In this document: positions 25,249 through 34,551 of the stretch, piece by piece
Layout of the letters: every line of letters begins with the position of its first letter
Numbering within the stretch: the stretch's first letter is position 1
The notes under the pieces: model-generated
What the model was told of the DNA's origin: nothing
Seen by the model: the letters and a program-made list of their open reading frames with translations, nothing else
The model's database searches: none
Source of the DNA: Aureisphaera galaxeae
GTDB taxonomy: Bacteria > Bacteroidota > Bacteroidia > Flavobacteriales > Flavobacteriaceae
Length of the DNA: 64,000 bases
Reading direction: 5' to 3'
NCBI RefSeq assembly: GCF_028561275.1
Contig: NZ_JAQQTF010000004.1
Span: 124,001-188,000 of the forward strand
Made by a program: the position numbers and the translations under genes

Positions 25249-26871
25249 CTACACAGCTTTCTTCTTCCCCTTCCGTCTCTTTCTGAAGTAATTAAAACCA
25301 ATCCAACCTACTAAAACGATCAGGAAGTAACGGAAATAGGAAACTGGTTCTCCGCTTCCACCTACGGTAGTGAATACACGGTCCCAACGGATGTTGGACG
25401 GGAACTTCTTGAACTTATCGAAACTCATCCAGATAAATACAGGCTTCCCTACCACATGATTAAACGGCACATATCCCCACATTCTCGCATCTTGAGAATT
25501 GTCGCGGTTATCTCCCATCATCCAGTAGTAATCCTGTTTAAAGGTGTATTGGGTTATGGGTTGTCCGTTGAGCAATACTTGGGTTCCGGATTGGGTAATA
25601 TTATTTTCAATGCCTAACTCGCTTCCCTCATATACTTCGATAATACGCTCGTAGAACGGGATTGTCGCACTATTGATTTCTACCGTAGCGCCTGCTTGTG
25701 GAATGTAAATAGGACCAAAATTTCTTGTATTCCAAGGATATCTCGGATCGTGTGGGAAGATATTGGATTCCGGTGCGCCGGGTTCCTTAGTAACTCTAGT
25801 CACGTTTTCGATTCCCGGAAGGTTTTTGAGTTTTTCAATGGTTTCATCTGTGGTGAAAACGCGATAGGTATAGGCGCTTCTATCGGCATTCATCCCCGTA
25901 ATTCCCATGTCGGATATTTGATATCTTTCGTGGAATGAGTCTGTAGGAATGTTTGTGTAATTGCCATCTTGCGTTCGCTTCACCAACACGTTTTTAGAAG
26001 TGAAGTCATAGGCAAACTGTAATTTCGCTCGATCGGGTAAATCGTTTTTAGCGCCATTCACCCAAACGTAGCCATCTCTTATCTCTAATGAATCCCCTGG
26101 CAGTCCTACACAACGCTTAACGTAGTTGGACTTCTTGTCCATAGGCTTAATGTCTACCTTACTGCTTGGATCTGTAATTTTCGTAAGCGTATCCACAGGC
26201 CATCCGAAAACCACAATATCATTCTGCTTTATTTTCTGAATTCCGGGAATACGTAAAAAGGGGTATTGAATGCCTTTGTAATATGACTTTACCCTTGGGC
26301 CAGGCAGGGTATCGTGTACCATGGGCAAGGAAACGGCAGTCATAGGTGCTTTAGCCCCATAATGAAATTTACTCACAAAGAGATAATCACCCACCAATAA
26401 GGTCTTTTCCAACGAGGAGGTGGGGATGGTGTACGGCTGCATGAAATAGTTGTGTACAATGGTCGCCGCCACCACAGCAAACAAAATAGAGCTTACCCAT
26501 TCTCCGGTCGACGTGCGTGGTTTTAAATCACGGTCTGGGATATGGGTTACCTTTTGAGTATAGTTTACATAGTATAGATAGAATCCTAAAGTAAAGAGCA
26601 CCAAGAAAGTTTCCTTGGCATTGTTTCTTCCAAAACTTCGTAGGGTCTCCACCCAAAGTACTGGGAACATAATTAAGTGAACAATGGGGATGAACAATAG
26701 GAAAACCCACCACCATGGACGGTTAATGATCTTCATTAACACTACGGCATTATAAACAGGTACTGCTGCTTCCCAAGCTTTACGGCCTGCCGCCACATAT
26801 AACTTCCAGGTTCCTGCAAAATGAATTACTTGTACTACGAGTATTAAAAGAAGTAAATCGGTCCAAGTCAT
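25249..26871 (-). CDS. lepB: Signal peptidase I, extended Bacteroidota form
   Basis: A 540-residue inner-membrane peptidase removing Sec signal peptides. Residues 1-110 form several membrane segments before the usual anchor (about 125-143, SSILFAVVAATIVHNYF). The catalytic boxes are intact: IPTSSLEKTL (Ser153), NYVKRCVGLPGD (Lys252) and MGDNRDNSQDARMWGYVP. A large insert (about 265-440) separates the Lys box from the last box, as is usual in Flavobacteria, and a C-terminal membrane segment (about 508-530) ends in a basic tail. It sits 51 bases after dapB in the parA-to-wbqC run. Confidence 0.95.
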   Translation of the reverse strand: MTWTDLLLLILVVQVIHFAGTWKLYVAAGRKAWEAAVPVYNAVVLMKIINRPWWWVFLLFIPIVHLIMFPVLWVETLRSFGRNNAKETFLVLFTLGFYLYYVNYTQKVTHIPDRDLKPRTSTGEWVSSILFAVVAATIVHNYFMQPYTIPTSSLEKTLLVGDYLFVSKFHYGAKAPMTAVSLPMVHDTLPGPRVKSYYKGIQYPFLRIPGIQKIKQNDIVVFGWPVDTLTKITDPSSKVDIKPMDKKSNYVKRCVGLPGDSLEIRDGYVWVNGAKNDLPDRAKLQFAYDFTSKNVLVKRTQDGNYTNIPTDSFHERYQISDMGITGMNADRSAYTYRVFTTDETIEKLKNLPGIENVTRVTKEPGAPESNIFPHDPRYPWNTRNFGPIYIPQAGATVEINSATIPFYERIIEVYEGSELGIENNITQSGTQVLLNGQPITQYTFKQDYYWMMGDNRDNSQDARMWGYVPFNHVVGKPVFIWMSFDKFKKFPSNIRWDRVFTTVGGSGEPVSYFRYFLIVLVGWIGFNYFRKRRKGKKKAV

Positions 26872-26922
26872 GATTCTATATTTTATCGGCCAAAATCTAT
26901 GTCTTTGGCGTTTTGTGTTAGT

Positions 26923-27624
26923 TTATTTCAAATTTAAAACGTCTTTCATGCTAAAAACGCCCTTTTTGCCTACCAGCCATTCGGCAGCTAAAATCGCTCC
27001 CATAGCGAAACCATCCCTTGTATGAGCTTCGTGTTTTAGGGTAATGGTATCTATAGCAGAGGTATAATCAATACTGTGCGTTCCTTTCACATCATCAATC
27101 CGTTTGGCAGTAATGTTAAGATCGTTCTTATCATCACTATCCAGTTTCCATTGGGTTTTATCCGAATGTTTCAAAATGCCCTTAGCAATGGAAATCGCAG
27201 TGCCACTGGGGGCATCCAATTTTTGGGTATGATGAATCTCTTCTATGGAAGGCTCATATTCCTTCCAGGGCCGCATGAGCTTCGCAAGATATTCATTCAT
27301 CGTAAAAAATAGGTTCACTCCAATGCTGAAATTGGACGCGTAGATAAAACTTCCGTTACTGGTTTCACATAACTTTAGCACTTCCTGGTAATGATCTAAC
27401 CAGCCAGTAGTCCCACTTACCACGGGAATATTAAGTTCGAAACACTTGCTTATATTGGCAACAGCTGTAGTAGGAACCGAGAATTCGATAGCACAGTCGG
27501 CGTCTGCCAAATTTCCCGTTTCACCGGTGCTGGAAAGCGTATAGACTATGGTATGGCCTTTCTGCAAAGCCAATCGTTCAATGGTCTTTCCCATCTTACC
27601 ATATCCTAGCAATGCGATTTTCAT
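26923..27624 (-). CDS. dapB: 4-hydroxy-tetrahydrodipicolinate reductase
   Basis: A 233-residue NAD(P)H-dependent enzyme of lysine and diaminopimelate synthesis. The nucleotide fold begins MKIALLGYGKMGKTIERLA and the catalytic region is EIHHTQKLDAPSGTAISIAKG, with the His-His pair and the Lys. ASNFSIGVNLFF is also typical. It is shorter than the enterobacterial enzyme, as normal in Bacteroidota. Its ATG overlaps the DUF5683 stop by 4 bases (ATGA). Confidence 0.96.
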   Translation of the reverse strand: MKIALLGYGKMGKTIERLALQKGHTIVYTLSSTGETGNLADADCAIEFSVPTTAVANISKCFELNIPVVSGTTGWLDHYQEVLKLCETSNGSFIYASNFSIGVNLFFTMNEYLAKLMRPWKEYEPSIEEIHHTQKLDAPSGTAISIAKGILKHSDKTQWKLDSDDKNDLNITAKRIDDVKGTHSIDYTSAIDTITLKHEAHTRDGFAMGAILAAEWLVGKKGVFSMKDVLNLK

Positions 27625-28196
27625 TTTAAGTTCAATTTTAATGACAAACCGTAATTCCCTTGCGAATTAAAGGAAGTCGGATCCCGAAGGATACCGGGCT
27701 GAATGGATAAATCTTCACTTACGTTGTATTGCCGTAAATGGGCATCTACATTGGCGTCTATGATATTCAGGATATAGAATACGATGGAAACAATAATACT
27801 CACGTCCCTGTTTCTACTGGCGGTTCGCTGAGCATCGATGAGTCGATCATCCGAAATTCCTTGGAACTCATCATCTGTAAATCCGGCCAAGCGCCTTTTA
27901 TAAGCATCCCGGAACCGATTGTAATCGTCTGTGTTTTGAAGGTAAAAATAGACCCCGGTACCGATACCAGCATATACCAAGGGAATCTTCCAATAGCGCT
28001 TATTGTAAGCCTGTCCCAATCCTGGAAGTACTGCCGAATAAAATGCAGCTCGCGACGGGGCAAGGGGATCATAGGCAACGGTAACTGTGTCTTTGGCAAC
28101 AATAATGCGTTCCTGTTCTACCGTTAAGGAATCTGTAGTTTGCGCAAAGAGGATACCGCTAAAGAGGAAAAAAATATGGAAAAGCTTACTTTTCAC
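27621..28196 (-). CDS. DUF5683 domain protein
   Basis: A 191-residue exported protein from a GTG start (28194-28196) that overlaps parB by 11 bases (GTGAAAAGTAA). It has a signal peptide (MKSKLFHIFFLFSGILFAQ) and the DUF5683 core: SRAAFYSAVLPGLGQAYNKR, YWKIPLVYAGIGTGVYFYLQNT, and SIIVSIVFYILNIIDANVDAHL. Two hydrophobic segments suggest a membrane-embedded envelope protein. The parA-parB-DUF5683-dapB-lepB order is familiar in Flavobacteriaceae. Function unknown. Confidence 0.85.
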   Translation of the reverse strand: MKSKLFHIFFLFSGILFAQTTDSLTVEQERIIVAKDTVTVAYDPLAPSRAAFYSAVLPGLGQAYNKRYWKIPLVYAGIGTGVYFYLQNTDDYNRFRDAYKRRLAGFTDDEFQGISDDRLIDAQRTASRNRDVSIIVSIVFYILNIIDANVDAHLRQYNVSEDLSIQPGILRDPTSFNSQGNYGLSLKLNLK

Positions 28197-29085
28197 TTTT
28201 TATGAGGTTCAGTATGCGTTTAAAGTCGTCTTCATCGTGAAAAGGAACGACCAATTGTCCTTTTCCTTTGGCATTGGTCTTAATAGTCACCTTTACATCC
28301 AAAAAATCTGAAAGTTCACGACTGCCTTTGTTGGCAAAATGAGGCGTTGTCTTTTTAGGGGTTTCTTTAGGTGCCTCAGGGTTTTTGTATTTGCGAACAG
28401 CGGCTTCTGTTTCCCGTACCGATAGGGAATCCGAAACAATTTTTTCGTAGATATCCAATTGATCGCTTGTATTCTCCACATTGATCAAAGCACGACCGTG
28501 TCCCATAGAAATGAAACCATCACGCATGCCAGTCTGTACAATGGGATCTAACTTTAATAGGCGTAAATAGTTGGTTACCGTACTACGATTTTTACCTACG
28601 CGATCGCTCAGTTCTTCCTGCGTTACCTTAATCTCTTCGATAAGTCTTTGATAGGAGAGTGCAATTTCGATAGGATCTAAGTCCTGTCGTTGGATGTTCT
28701 CTACCAGCGCCATCTCTAACGATTCTTGATCGTTCGCGATACGAATGTAAGCAGGAATGGTTTTTAATCCGATTAATTTTGAAGCTCGGTACCTACGTTC
28801 CCCACTAACCAATTGGTATTTGTTGAAACCAAGTTTACGAACTGTTATAGGCTGAATAACGCCCAATTCACGAATGGAGGAAGCCAATTCACGAAGAGTT
28901 TCCTCATTAAAACTGGTTCGTGGCTGAAAAGGGTTCATCTCGATGGTATCGAGTTCCAATTCCACGATATTACCAACTACTTTGTCGGCATTTTTATCTT
29001 CAACCGATTTAATATCATTGTCCGGATCCTTCAGCAATGCTGAAAGCCCACGTCCCAATGCTTGTTTTTTTGTTGCTTTCGCCAT
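28186..29085 (-). CDS. parB: Chromosome-partitioning protein ParB
   Basis: A 299-residue CTPase clamp that loads at parS and organises the origin region. It begins with MAKATKKQALGRGLSALLKD; the ParB box follows with ELDTIEMNPFQPR and LVSGERRYRASKLIGLKTIPAYI, then the HTH region QRLIEEIKVTQEELSDRVGKNRS as a KorB-like domain (TVTNYLRLLKL, MGHGRALI). The C-terminal dimerisation segment is at about 240-299. It follows parA by 5 bases. No parS-like GTTTCACGTGAAAC was noticed in this window. Confidence 0.95.
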   Translation of the reverse strand: MAKATKKQALGRGLSALLKDPDNDIKSVEDKNADKVVGNIVELELDTIEMNPFQPRTSFNEETLRELASSIRELGVIQPITVRKLGFNKYQLVSGERRYRASKLIGLKTIPAYIRIANDQESLEMALVENIQRQDLDPIEIALSYQRLIEEIKVTQEELSDRVGKNRSTVTNYLRLLKLDPIVQTGMRDGFISMGHGRALINVENTSDQLDIYEKIVSDSLSVRETEAAVRKYKNPEAPKETPKKTTPHFANKGSRELSDFLDVKVTIKTNAKGKGQLVVPFHDEDDFKRILNLIKSEK

Positions 29086-29090
29086 AAATC

Positions 29091-29855
29091 CTACGCGTTT
29101 TTCTCAATTAATTCATTTGCCAAACTTAAGTAATTATTGGCTCCTTTACTACCCGCGTCGTAACTAATAATACTTTCTCCGTAACTGGGTGCCTCACTTA
29201 AACGTACATTTCTCTGAATTATGGTCTCAAAAACCATCTCATCAAAGTGTTTTTTCACCTCTTCCACTACCTGATTGGAAAGTCGCAAGCGGGAATCGTA
29301 CATGGTAAGCAATAGCCCCTCGATATCGAGACTCTCATTGTGTATTTTCTGTACGCTTTTTATGGTATTGAGCAGTTTACCCAATCCTTCCAAAGCAAAA
29401 TATTCACACTGAATGGGGATCATCACACTGTCTGCTGCCGTTAAGGCATTTAGGGTAAGAAGCCCTAGGGACGGTGCACAATCTATAAGAATGAAATCGT
29501 AATCGTTTTTTAGGTCGGCAATAGCGTTCTTGAGCATGTACTCACGCTGTTCCTTGTCTACCAGTTCTATTTCGATGGCCACCAGATCGATGTGGGCCGG
29601 AATAAGGGAAACATTGGGAGAGGTAGTTTCTATAATAGACTCTCTAGCTCCCACGGTATGTTCCAATAGTTGGTAGGTGCCCTGCTCAACACTTTCTACA
29701 TCTATTCCTAGACCAGAAGTTGCATTTGCTTGGGGATCGGCATCGATTAAAAGGACTTTCTTCTCAAGTACGCCCAACGATGCTGCAAGATTTACGGAAG
29801 TGGTAGTCTTTCCAACACCTCCTTTTTGGTTGGCAATAGCAATAATTTTACCCAT
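29091..29855 (-). CDS. parA: Chromosome-partitioning ATPase ParA
   Basis: A 254-residue Walker-type ATPase. The deviant Walker A is NQKGGVGKTTTSVNLAASL, with DADPQANATSGLG (A' motif) and IDCAPSLGLLTLNAL (Walker B) following. It moves ParB-origin complexes together with parB, the next gene. Being the first gene of the minus-strand run to wbqC, its upstream gap (29856-29964) probably carries the promoter: a near-consensus -7 element TATTTTTA is seen there, but not an exact one. Confidence 0.95.
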   Translation of the reverse strand: MGKIIAIANQKGGVGKTTTSVNLAASLGVLEKKVLLIDADPQANATSGLGIDVESVEQGTYQLLEHTVGARESIIETTSPNVSLIPAHIDLVAIEIELVDKEQREYMLKNAIADLKNDYDFILIDCAPSLGLLTLNALTAADSVMIPIQCEYFALEGLGKLLNTIKSVQKIHNESLDIEGLLLTMYDSRLRLSNQVVEEVKKHFDEMVFETIIQRNVRLSEAPSYGESIISYDAGSKGANNYLSLANELIEKNA

Positions 29856-29964
29856 TAATTTTCCTACAATTTTAAGGACTAAAAATACGATTAATTATGC
29901 GGATAGAAAATGTAATTTGTTAACAGAAAGTGAACATTTATACCCTAGAATCATAGTAAAACAG

Positions 29965-30759
29965 TTAATGAACCTGTAAATGAATGTGATCGTCGTGTCT
30001 TACAGCCTGGCATCCATGGTACCGAAGCCGTTTGTGTTCCAATCGCAATCGTTGTTTCAAATGTGGTTCTATAAATACTTTCTGTGTGTTGGGATGCCGT
30101 AACATGGTATTCAATAGGTCTTTGGTAGCAGCATCAGCGAATTGCAGCTCCTCATTCCACGTGCCGAAGGTCAAAAACTGTGGAAAACTATACTGCCAAT
30201 GCCCTTTTTCTTCGCAATGGGAAGGCTGGTCCCATTCATTGCTTTTAGGTGCTTCGTATACACCATATCCACTAAGGGAAGGTTTCTTATTGCTAAGGGT
30301 TCCCTCTTTTTGATAAATGAAATTGATATCTATTTTCTTACCATCGCTATGGCTTAGGTGCGGAGGCAAGGGAAAACCGTCGAAAAATGGAAAATTAGCA
30401 TCCAGATACACCAATTCCAATCCAGGGTAGGTTAAGTTAAGCTGGTGGGATACTGTTTGCAATGTCTCGTTCATCTGCGGGCTAACGTAATTGCGATTGG
30501 CAAGCACATAAAAATAATTACAAGGCCGAATGGTATCCGAATTCTCAATTCGTTCCCTACCGTTAAGTGGAGCCAGCCAAGGGACAACGAGAAAGGTGAA
30601 GAACAGATATATTCCAGCAAAATAAAGATACTTGTACTTTCCTTTTTTTCTAAAAATCAACAAACAACACAGATACAGCAAACCGCCTACTTGCGTAATA
30701 GCAGTGAGTAGGAGTATAAGAACAATATGAAGAAAAAGCTTTAAGACTTTTACCAGCAT
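29965..30759 (-). CDS. Membrane-anchored LAS-type metallopeptidase-like protein
   Basis: A 264-residue protein with N-terminal membrane segments (about 5-36 as one or two passes, and 42-62) and a soluble domain. It has the two zinc-site signatures of LAS (lysostaphin/D-Ala-D-Ala/MepA-like) enzymes: HSDGKKID, so H137-x6-D144, and a C-terminal HDDHIHLQV with H258-x-H260. The long spacer also fits murein endopeptidase MepA (M74). I infer a membrane-anchored peptidoglycan or peptide amidase. I do not recognise a named family and the assignment rests on motif spacing only. Confidence 0.6.
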   Translation of the reverse strand: MLVKVLKLFLHIVLILLLTAITQVGGLLYLCCLLIFRKKGKYKYLYFAGIYLFFTFLVVPWLAPLNGRERIENSDTIRPCNYFYVLANRNYVSPQMNETLQTVSHQLNLTYPGLELVYLDANFPFFDGFPLPPHLSHSDGKKIDINFIYQKEGTLSNKKPSLSGYGVYEAPKSNEWDQPSHCEEKGHWQYSFPQFLTFGTWNEELQFADAATKDLLNTMLRHPNTQKVFIEPHLKQRLRLEHKRLRYHGCQAVRHDDHIHLQVH

Positions 30760-30822
30760 ATGTAATAAACCTCAAAGCTTTTCCGAATATTGTACAACCC
30801 AATAACGAATGTAGGTAAAGGG

Positions 30823-31848
30823 TTAGTTTTTAATGATTTTCTCTTGAAAGATTGTCTTGTTTTCCCCATCGAACACCCGTAAAAAGTACATTCCAGAATG
30901 CAGTGTGCCTAGTGGAAGTGCTTGTTCTTGTGCCACCGAGCCAGAAAGTAATTTCCGTCCATTTATATCAAATAACATGTAGGACGAATCGGGTAGGGGA
31001 AGGGAGCTCGATAGCCGTACCTCGAATGCAGCAGGATTAGGTGCTATCGAAATTCTAGGGGCATTCAGGTCATCAGTACTGAGAATATCACAATCGGAAA
31101 TGGATAGATTTTCCAATAGACAGGAATCTGCCATGTATTCTGAAGGGAAAGCAGCACCGTTTACTACGATGATATCCGGTATTTGTCCCACTTCGTCCAA
31201 AGCTTCTGTTTCAAAATTGAATTCATAAACCACTCCATTGTTGGCAATCGCATAGACAAGATCGGAGTTGCAAGAGTCAAAGTAGTTAATAAAACCGTTA
31301 AGGGATCCATTTCCGTCGGTTCCATCGCAGCCTATGGTTACTATGGAAGACCCATCGAATGCCTTCATTACGTATGGATCGGAAACGAAGGGGAAAATTA
31401 AATTTCCTTTGTAGAATGTGAAATCTGCCGAAGAGAATATTCCGCTGGCTACCGTAGTGATGGTACCACTGGGAATATCGAAGGAGTACAATTCCCCACT
31501 GGTGTACGAGCCAAACAGTAAGCGGTTGTCGTCGGTACCTACCAAGGTTCGGTACTTTTCCCAAATAAACGGCTGATCGCCAATAGGAGCGGCTGTTTCA
31601 TTCACTAAATCGATTTCAATGATCCGTTTGGATTCGAAAGTAATGCCATATAGTAAACCTTCGGAAGAGAAGGCAATTTCGGCCACGATGCCACCCACAT
31701 CGTTCACATCGATCTGGAAGAGTTCGGTTTTCGAAAAATTGTTTTGAGGATCTACGGTGTACAGCCGATTCGTAGCATCGATCACATAAAATTCCTGTGC
31801 CGATACCCATGTAGATAGCAGCAATAGGAGGAGGGTTAGTCTTTTCAT
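30823..31848 (-). CDS. T9SS-exported protein with type A sorting domain
   Basis: Start placed at ATG 31846-31848 (MKRLTLLLLLLSTWVSAQ) because the upstream in-frame codon is TTG. After the signal peptide, residues about 20-235 form beta-propeller-like repeats (FYVIDATNRLYTVDPQNNFS; LLFGSYTSGELYSFDIPSG; VYEFNFETEALDEVGQIPD). The C-terminus (about 265-341) is a type IX secretion sorting domain: APRISIAPNPAAFEVRLSS, LFDINGRKLLSGSV, LHSGMYFLRVFDGE, ending KIIKN. It is predicted to be secreted or surface-attached. No operon partner is evident. Confidence 0.9.
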   Translation of the reverse strand: MKRLTLLLLLLSTWVSAQEFYVIDATNRLYTVDPQNNFSKTELFQIDVNDVGGIVAEIAFSSEGLLYGITFESKRIIEIDLVNETAAPIGDQPFIWEKYRTLVGTDDNRLLFGSYTSGELYSFDIPSGTITTVASGIFSSADFTFYKGNLIFPFVSDPYVMKAFDGSSIVTIGCDGTDGNGSLNGFINYFDSCNSDLVYAIANNGVVYEFNFETEALDEVGQIPDIIVVNGAAFPSEYMADSCLLENLSISDCDILSTDDLNAPRISIAPNPAAFEVRLSSSLPLPDSSYMLFDINGRKLLSGSVAQEQALPLGTLHSGMYFLRVFDGENKTIFQEKIIKN

Positions 31849-31932
31849 AGCGAACAATTTATTTATAAATCGTATATCGCTAATATAAGAATTAAATCAA
31901 TACCTAGCTAGTATGTGTCTGAAATACAGGGA

Positions 31933-32811
31933 TTACTTTTTCTTGGAACGGATCATCATTTCCAACATATCCCACATTTGCTCTGGGACTTGTTCCAATA
32001 GATTGAACTGCCCGGCACCCTTTAACCATTCACCACCATCTAAGGTAATGACCTCTCCATTGATGTATCCAGAGAAATCGGAAACCAGATAGGCGGCCAG
32101 ATTGGCCAATTCCTGATGATCTCCCACACGGCCCAAAGGCACTTTCTTGGCCATATCAAACTTCTCCTTAAGATCTCCTGGTAGTAATCGGTCCCAAGCA
32201 CCTTTGGTGGGAAAGGGGCCTGGAGCAATGGCATTAAATCGCATCCCATACTTGGCCCATTCTACGGCAAGGGATCTCGTCATGGCCAACACCCCTGCTT
32301 TGGCCGTGGCACTTGGTACCACATATGCAGAACCCGTCCATGCGTAGGTCGTTACGATATTCAAGACCGTTTTATTGGTTTCATTATTGTCGATCCAATG
32401 TTTTCCAAAGGCTAACGTACAGTTTTTGGTCCCCTTCAATACGATATCAATGATGGTATCGAAAGCATTGGCCGATAAGCGCTCGGTAGGGGAAATAAAG
32501 TTTCCTGCAGCGTTGTTCAAAAGTACATCTACGGTGCCGAATGCCTCTACGGAAGCTTTTAACATTGCCTCAACCTGATCGTAATGACGAACATCACATT
32601 GAAGAGGTAAAACGGTGCCTCCGGTTTGCGCCTCCAACTCTTTGGCTGTGGTTTGCAGTTTTTCCAGGTTTCGGGAAGTGATCACAACTTTGGCCCCTAG
32701 TTCCAAGAAATAGGTGGTCATCGATTTTCCTAATCCACTACCACCACCGGTAACAACAATGGTCTTGCCCTCTAGGGCATTATCGCGAAGCATTTTGGCC
32801 TTTAAATCCAT
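31933..32811 (-). CDS. SDR oxidoreductase, 2,4-dienoyl-CoA reductase-like
   Basis: A 292-residue short-chain dehydrogenase. Its coenzyme motif VVTGGGSGLGKSMT, NNAAGNFISPTERLS and the active-site stretch (TYAWTGSAYVVPSATAKAGV) match peroxisomal-type or bacterial 2,4-dienoyl-CoA reductases, which act on NADPH-dependent reduction of unsaturated fatty-acyl-CoA. The usual YxxxK tyrosine position is occupied by Ser (VPSATAKAG), and Lys is kept, which is typical of this subfamily. It is monocistronic, and the acyl-CoA substrate is inferred. Confidence 0.85.
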   Translation of the reverse strand: MDLKAKMLRDNALEGKTIVVTGGGSGLGKSMTTYFLELGAKVVITSRNLEKLQTTAKELEAQTGGTVLPLQCDVRHYDQVEAMLKASVEAFGTVDVLLNNAAGNFISPTERLSANAFDTIIDIVLKGTKNCTLAFGKHWIDNNETNKTVLNIVTTYAWTGSAYVVPSATAKAGVLAMTRSLAVEWAKYGMRFNAIAPGPFPTKGAWDRLLPGDLKEKFDMAKKVPLGRVGDHQELANLAAYLVSDFSGYINGEVITLDGGEWLKGAGQFNLLEQVPEQMWDMLEMMIRSKKK

Positions 32812-32899
32812 AGTACAGTTTTGATTTCTGTAAAGGTACAGTCCCTTTATTTGTTATGCAAGCATAATAAATAGTTTGTTGCTTCAAATTTTGCGAGTC

Positions 32900-33817
32900 C
32901 TATTCGAATGTAAACTCTACTACTTCTGTTTGGGTACCGGTATTATTCTGCATAGCAGACACATTAGTACGCTTGGTGAAGAAGTTGTTACTCCCAGTTT
33001 CATAGTCATTTTCGGTTAATGCAATAGTGGAAATAAATTCAGAATTTTGACAAGCAAAAATCCCATCGGCACTTGCACCGGCATATAACTCTGCACAAAG
33101 AATTCTATTTATTTTTTTGCCAATCGCTTGATCGTACATGTACACAAAGGAATCTAGGATCTCTGTATATTCATAGTTAAAGGTTTCTCCCGAAGCTAAA
33201 GTGATTTGGGTCAGACTATTATTGGTATAGGAAAATTGATTTTCAGCATCCATGATGCCGTCTAAATCCAAATCTTTCCCTGCGGCAATGACATTGTCGC
33301 TTGCATCAAACCGCAAAATAATACGTTGACCGACTTCTGTTTGCGGATCGTCATGAGGTAAGCTGATCACTTCAAAATATACTTCTGTGTCCGAAAGATG
33401 TACGAACCTAAAAAAGCGCTCGGAGCCCTGTATGGACCAATTAATGGCTGTCATATTACCCAATTCATCATAAATCATTTCTAGGATGTCTTGATCCCTT
33501 CTTTCGAATAGGGTGACCAATCCATTGGTGTACGTAAGCTTTCTACTAATTCTTGCCTCTTGGGGTTCTCCTTCAATAAATAACTGCTCGGATAGCGCCG
33601 TCAACTTATTTTCTTCAAAAATTCCAGTGGATACCAGCTCCCGTACCGCAATTTCTGGATCATCGGGTTCAAATAACACACTTGCAGTATAAGAGGTAAT
33701 CGTCGGAGGAAGGTTCTGTTCTTGTTCTGATGACGCGCTACTAGAGTCATCGCTGGAACAAGCAGTTAGGAACAATAAAACAATAAGTAGTTGATGGTGA
33801 ATGCGAAATTTTTTCAT
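32900..33817 (-). CDS. Uncharacterised lipoprotein with YD-type strand pattern
   Basis: A 305-residue lipoprotein (MKKFRIHHQLLIVLLFLTACSSDDSSS, lipidated Cys20, Ser/Asp-rich linker). The rest is beta-rich with several strand pairs (RKLTYTNGLVTLFERRDQDI; YDELGNMTAINWSIQG; NQFSYTNNSLTQITLASG), resembling YD-repeat-like beta sheets of flavobacterial surface lipoproteins. I do not recognise a named family. It is a single gene between the SDR and nudK genes. Confidence 0.7.
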   Translation of the reverse strand: MKKFRIHHQLLIVLLFLTACSSDDSSSASSEQEQNLPPTITSYTASVLFEPDDPEIAVRELVSTGIFEENKLTALSEQLFIEGEPQEARISRKLTYTNGLVTLFERRDQDILEMIYDELGNMTAINWSIQGSERFFRFVHLSDTEVYFEVISLPHDDPQTEVGQRIILRFDASDNVIAAGKDLDLDGIMDAENQFSYTNNSLTQITLASGETFNYEYTEILDSFVYMYDQAIGKKINRILCAELYAGASADGIFACQNSEFISTIALTENDYETGSNNFFTKRTNVSAMQNNTGTQTEVVEFTFE

Positions 33818-33907
33818 AGCTAAACGTTAGTGTTGCTATGAAAACGGAGAGTGTAATTTATTTATTATGAAACGGTTGATCGATATAAGTCTTAAATCTT
33901 GAATTCC

Positions 33908-34489
33908 TTACAGCAAGTTATGGATTTGGGCATATTGAAGTAACATAATGGTCTTGGCGTCCCTAATCTCCCCATTATCCATCATTTTAAGGGCTTCTTC
34001 GAATGCCAACTCCAAGACTTCAATATTCTCCTCTTCTTCGGCCAAGCCGCCCCCTTCACTCGTTTTCATGTCGTCGGTGTATTCGGCTACGAAGAAGTAA
34101 AGGATTTCGGTAACCGAACCGGGAGACATATACGATTCGAACACTTTTTGCACTTCCTTGATCTGATATCCGGTCTCTTCTTGGGTCTCTTTTTTTATGC
34201 AATCTTCGGGATTGTCCTCGTCCAATAGTCCGGCACAAGCCTCGATCATCATGCCATTTTCGTTTCCATTTACATAGGTAGGCATTCTAAACTGTCGGGT
34301 AAGGATCACGGTTCCTTTTTCTTTGTTGTAAAGTAGAATAACAGCTCCATTTCCACGATCGTAGGCTTCACGTGCGTGTGTTTCTACCGTTCCATCGTCC
34401 TTTTGGTATTCATAAGTGACTTTTCGAAGGGTATACCAATTATCCGATAGCACCTCTGTTTTGGTGATGTTTATTTTGGGATTATTCAT
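33908..34489 (-). CDS. nudK: Nudix hydrolase, GDP-mannose pyrophosphatase NudK-like
   Basis: A 193-residue Nudix enzyme. The Nudix helix region is [20 protein letters not shown] followed by TGY, with the metal-binding glutamates of the KExxEE core present. The surrounding stretch, [20 protein letters not shown], then [12 protein letters not shown] and [18 protein letters not shown], follows NudK/ADP-sugar pyrophosphatases. It is expected to hydrolyse GDP-mannose or related nucleotide sugars. It lies 62 bases upstream of the mutB stop region and appears monocistronic. Confidence 0.85.
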   Translation of the reverse strand: MNNPKINITKTEVLSDNWYTLRKVTYEYQKDDGTVETHAREAYDRGNGAVILLYNKEKGTVILTRQFRMPTYVNGNENGMMIEACAGLLDEDNPEDCIKKETQEETGYQIKEVQKVFESYMSPGSVTEILYFFVAEYTDDMKTSEGGGLAEEEENIEVLELAFEEALKMMDNGEIRDAKTIMLLQYAQIHNLL

Positions 34490-34551
34490 ACATGCGGTTT
34501 TGTCTCCGTACTGCGTAGGAGATTCTTGTTATTGAAAAAGGTTGCTCGGAT

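Noticed and set aside
28186-29964. parS centromere near parAB
   Set aside because: No GTTTCACGTGAAAC-like sequence was seen in the parAB region or its upstream gap; parS may lie outside the window.
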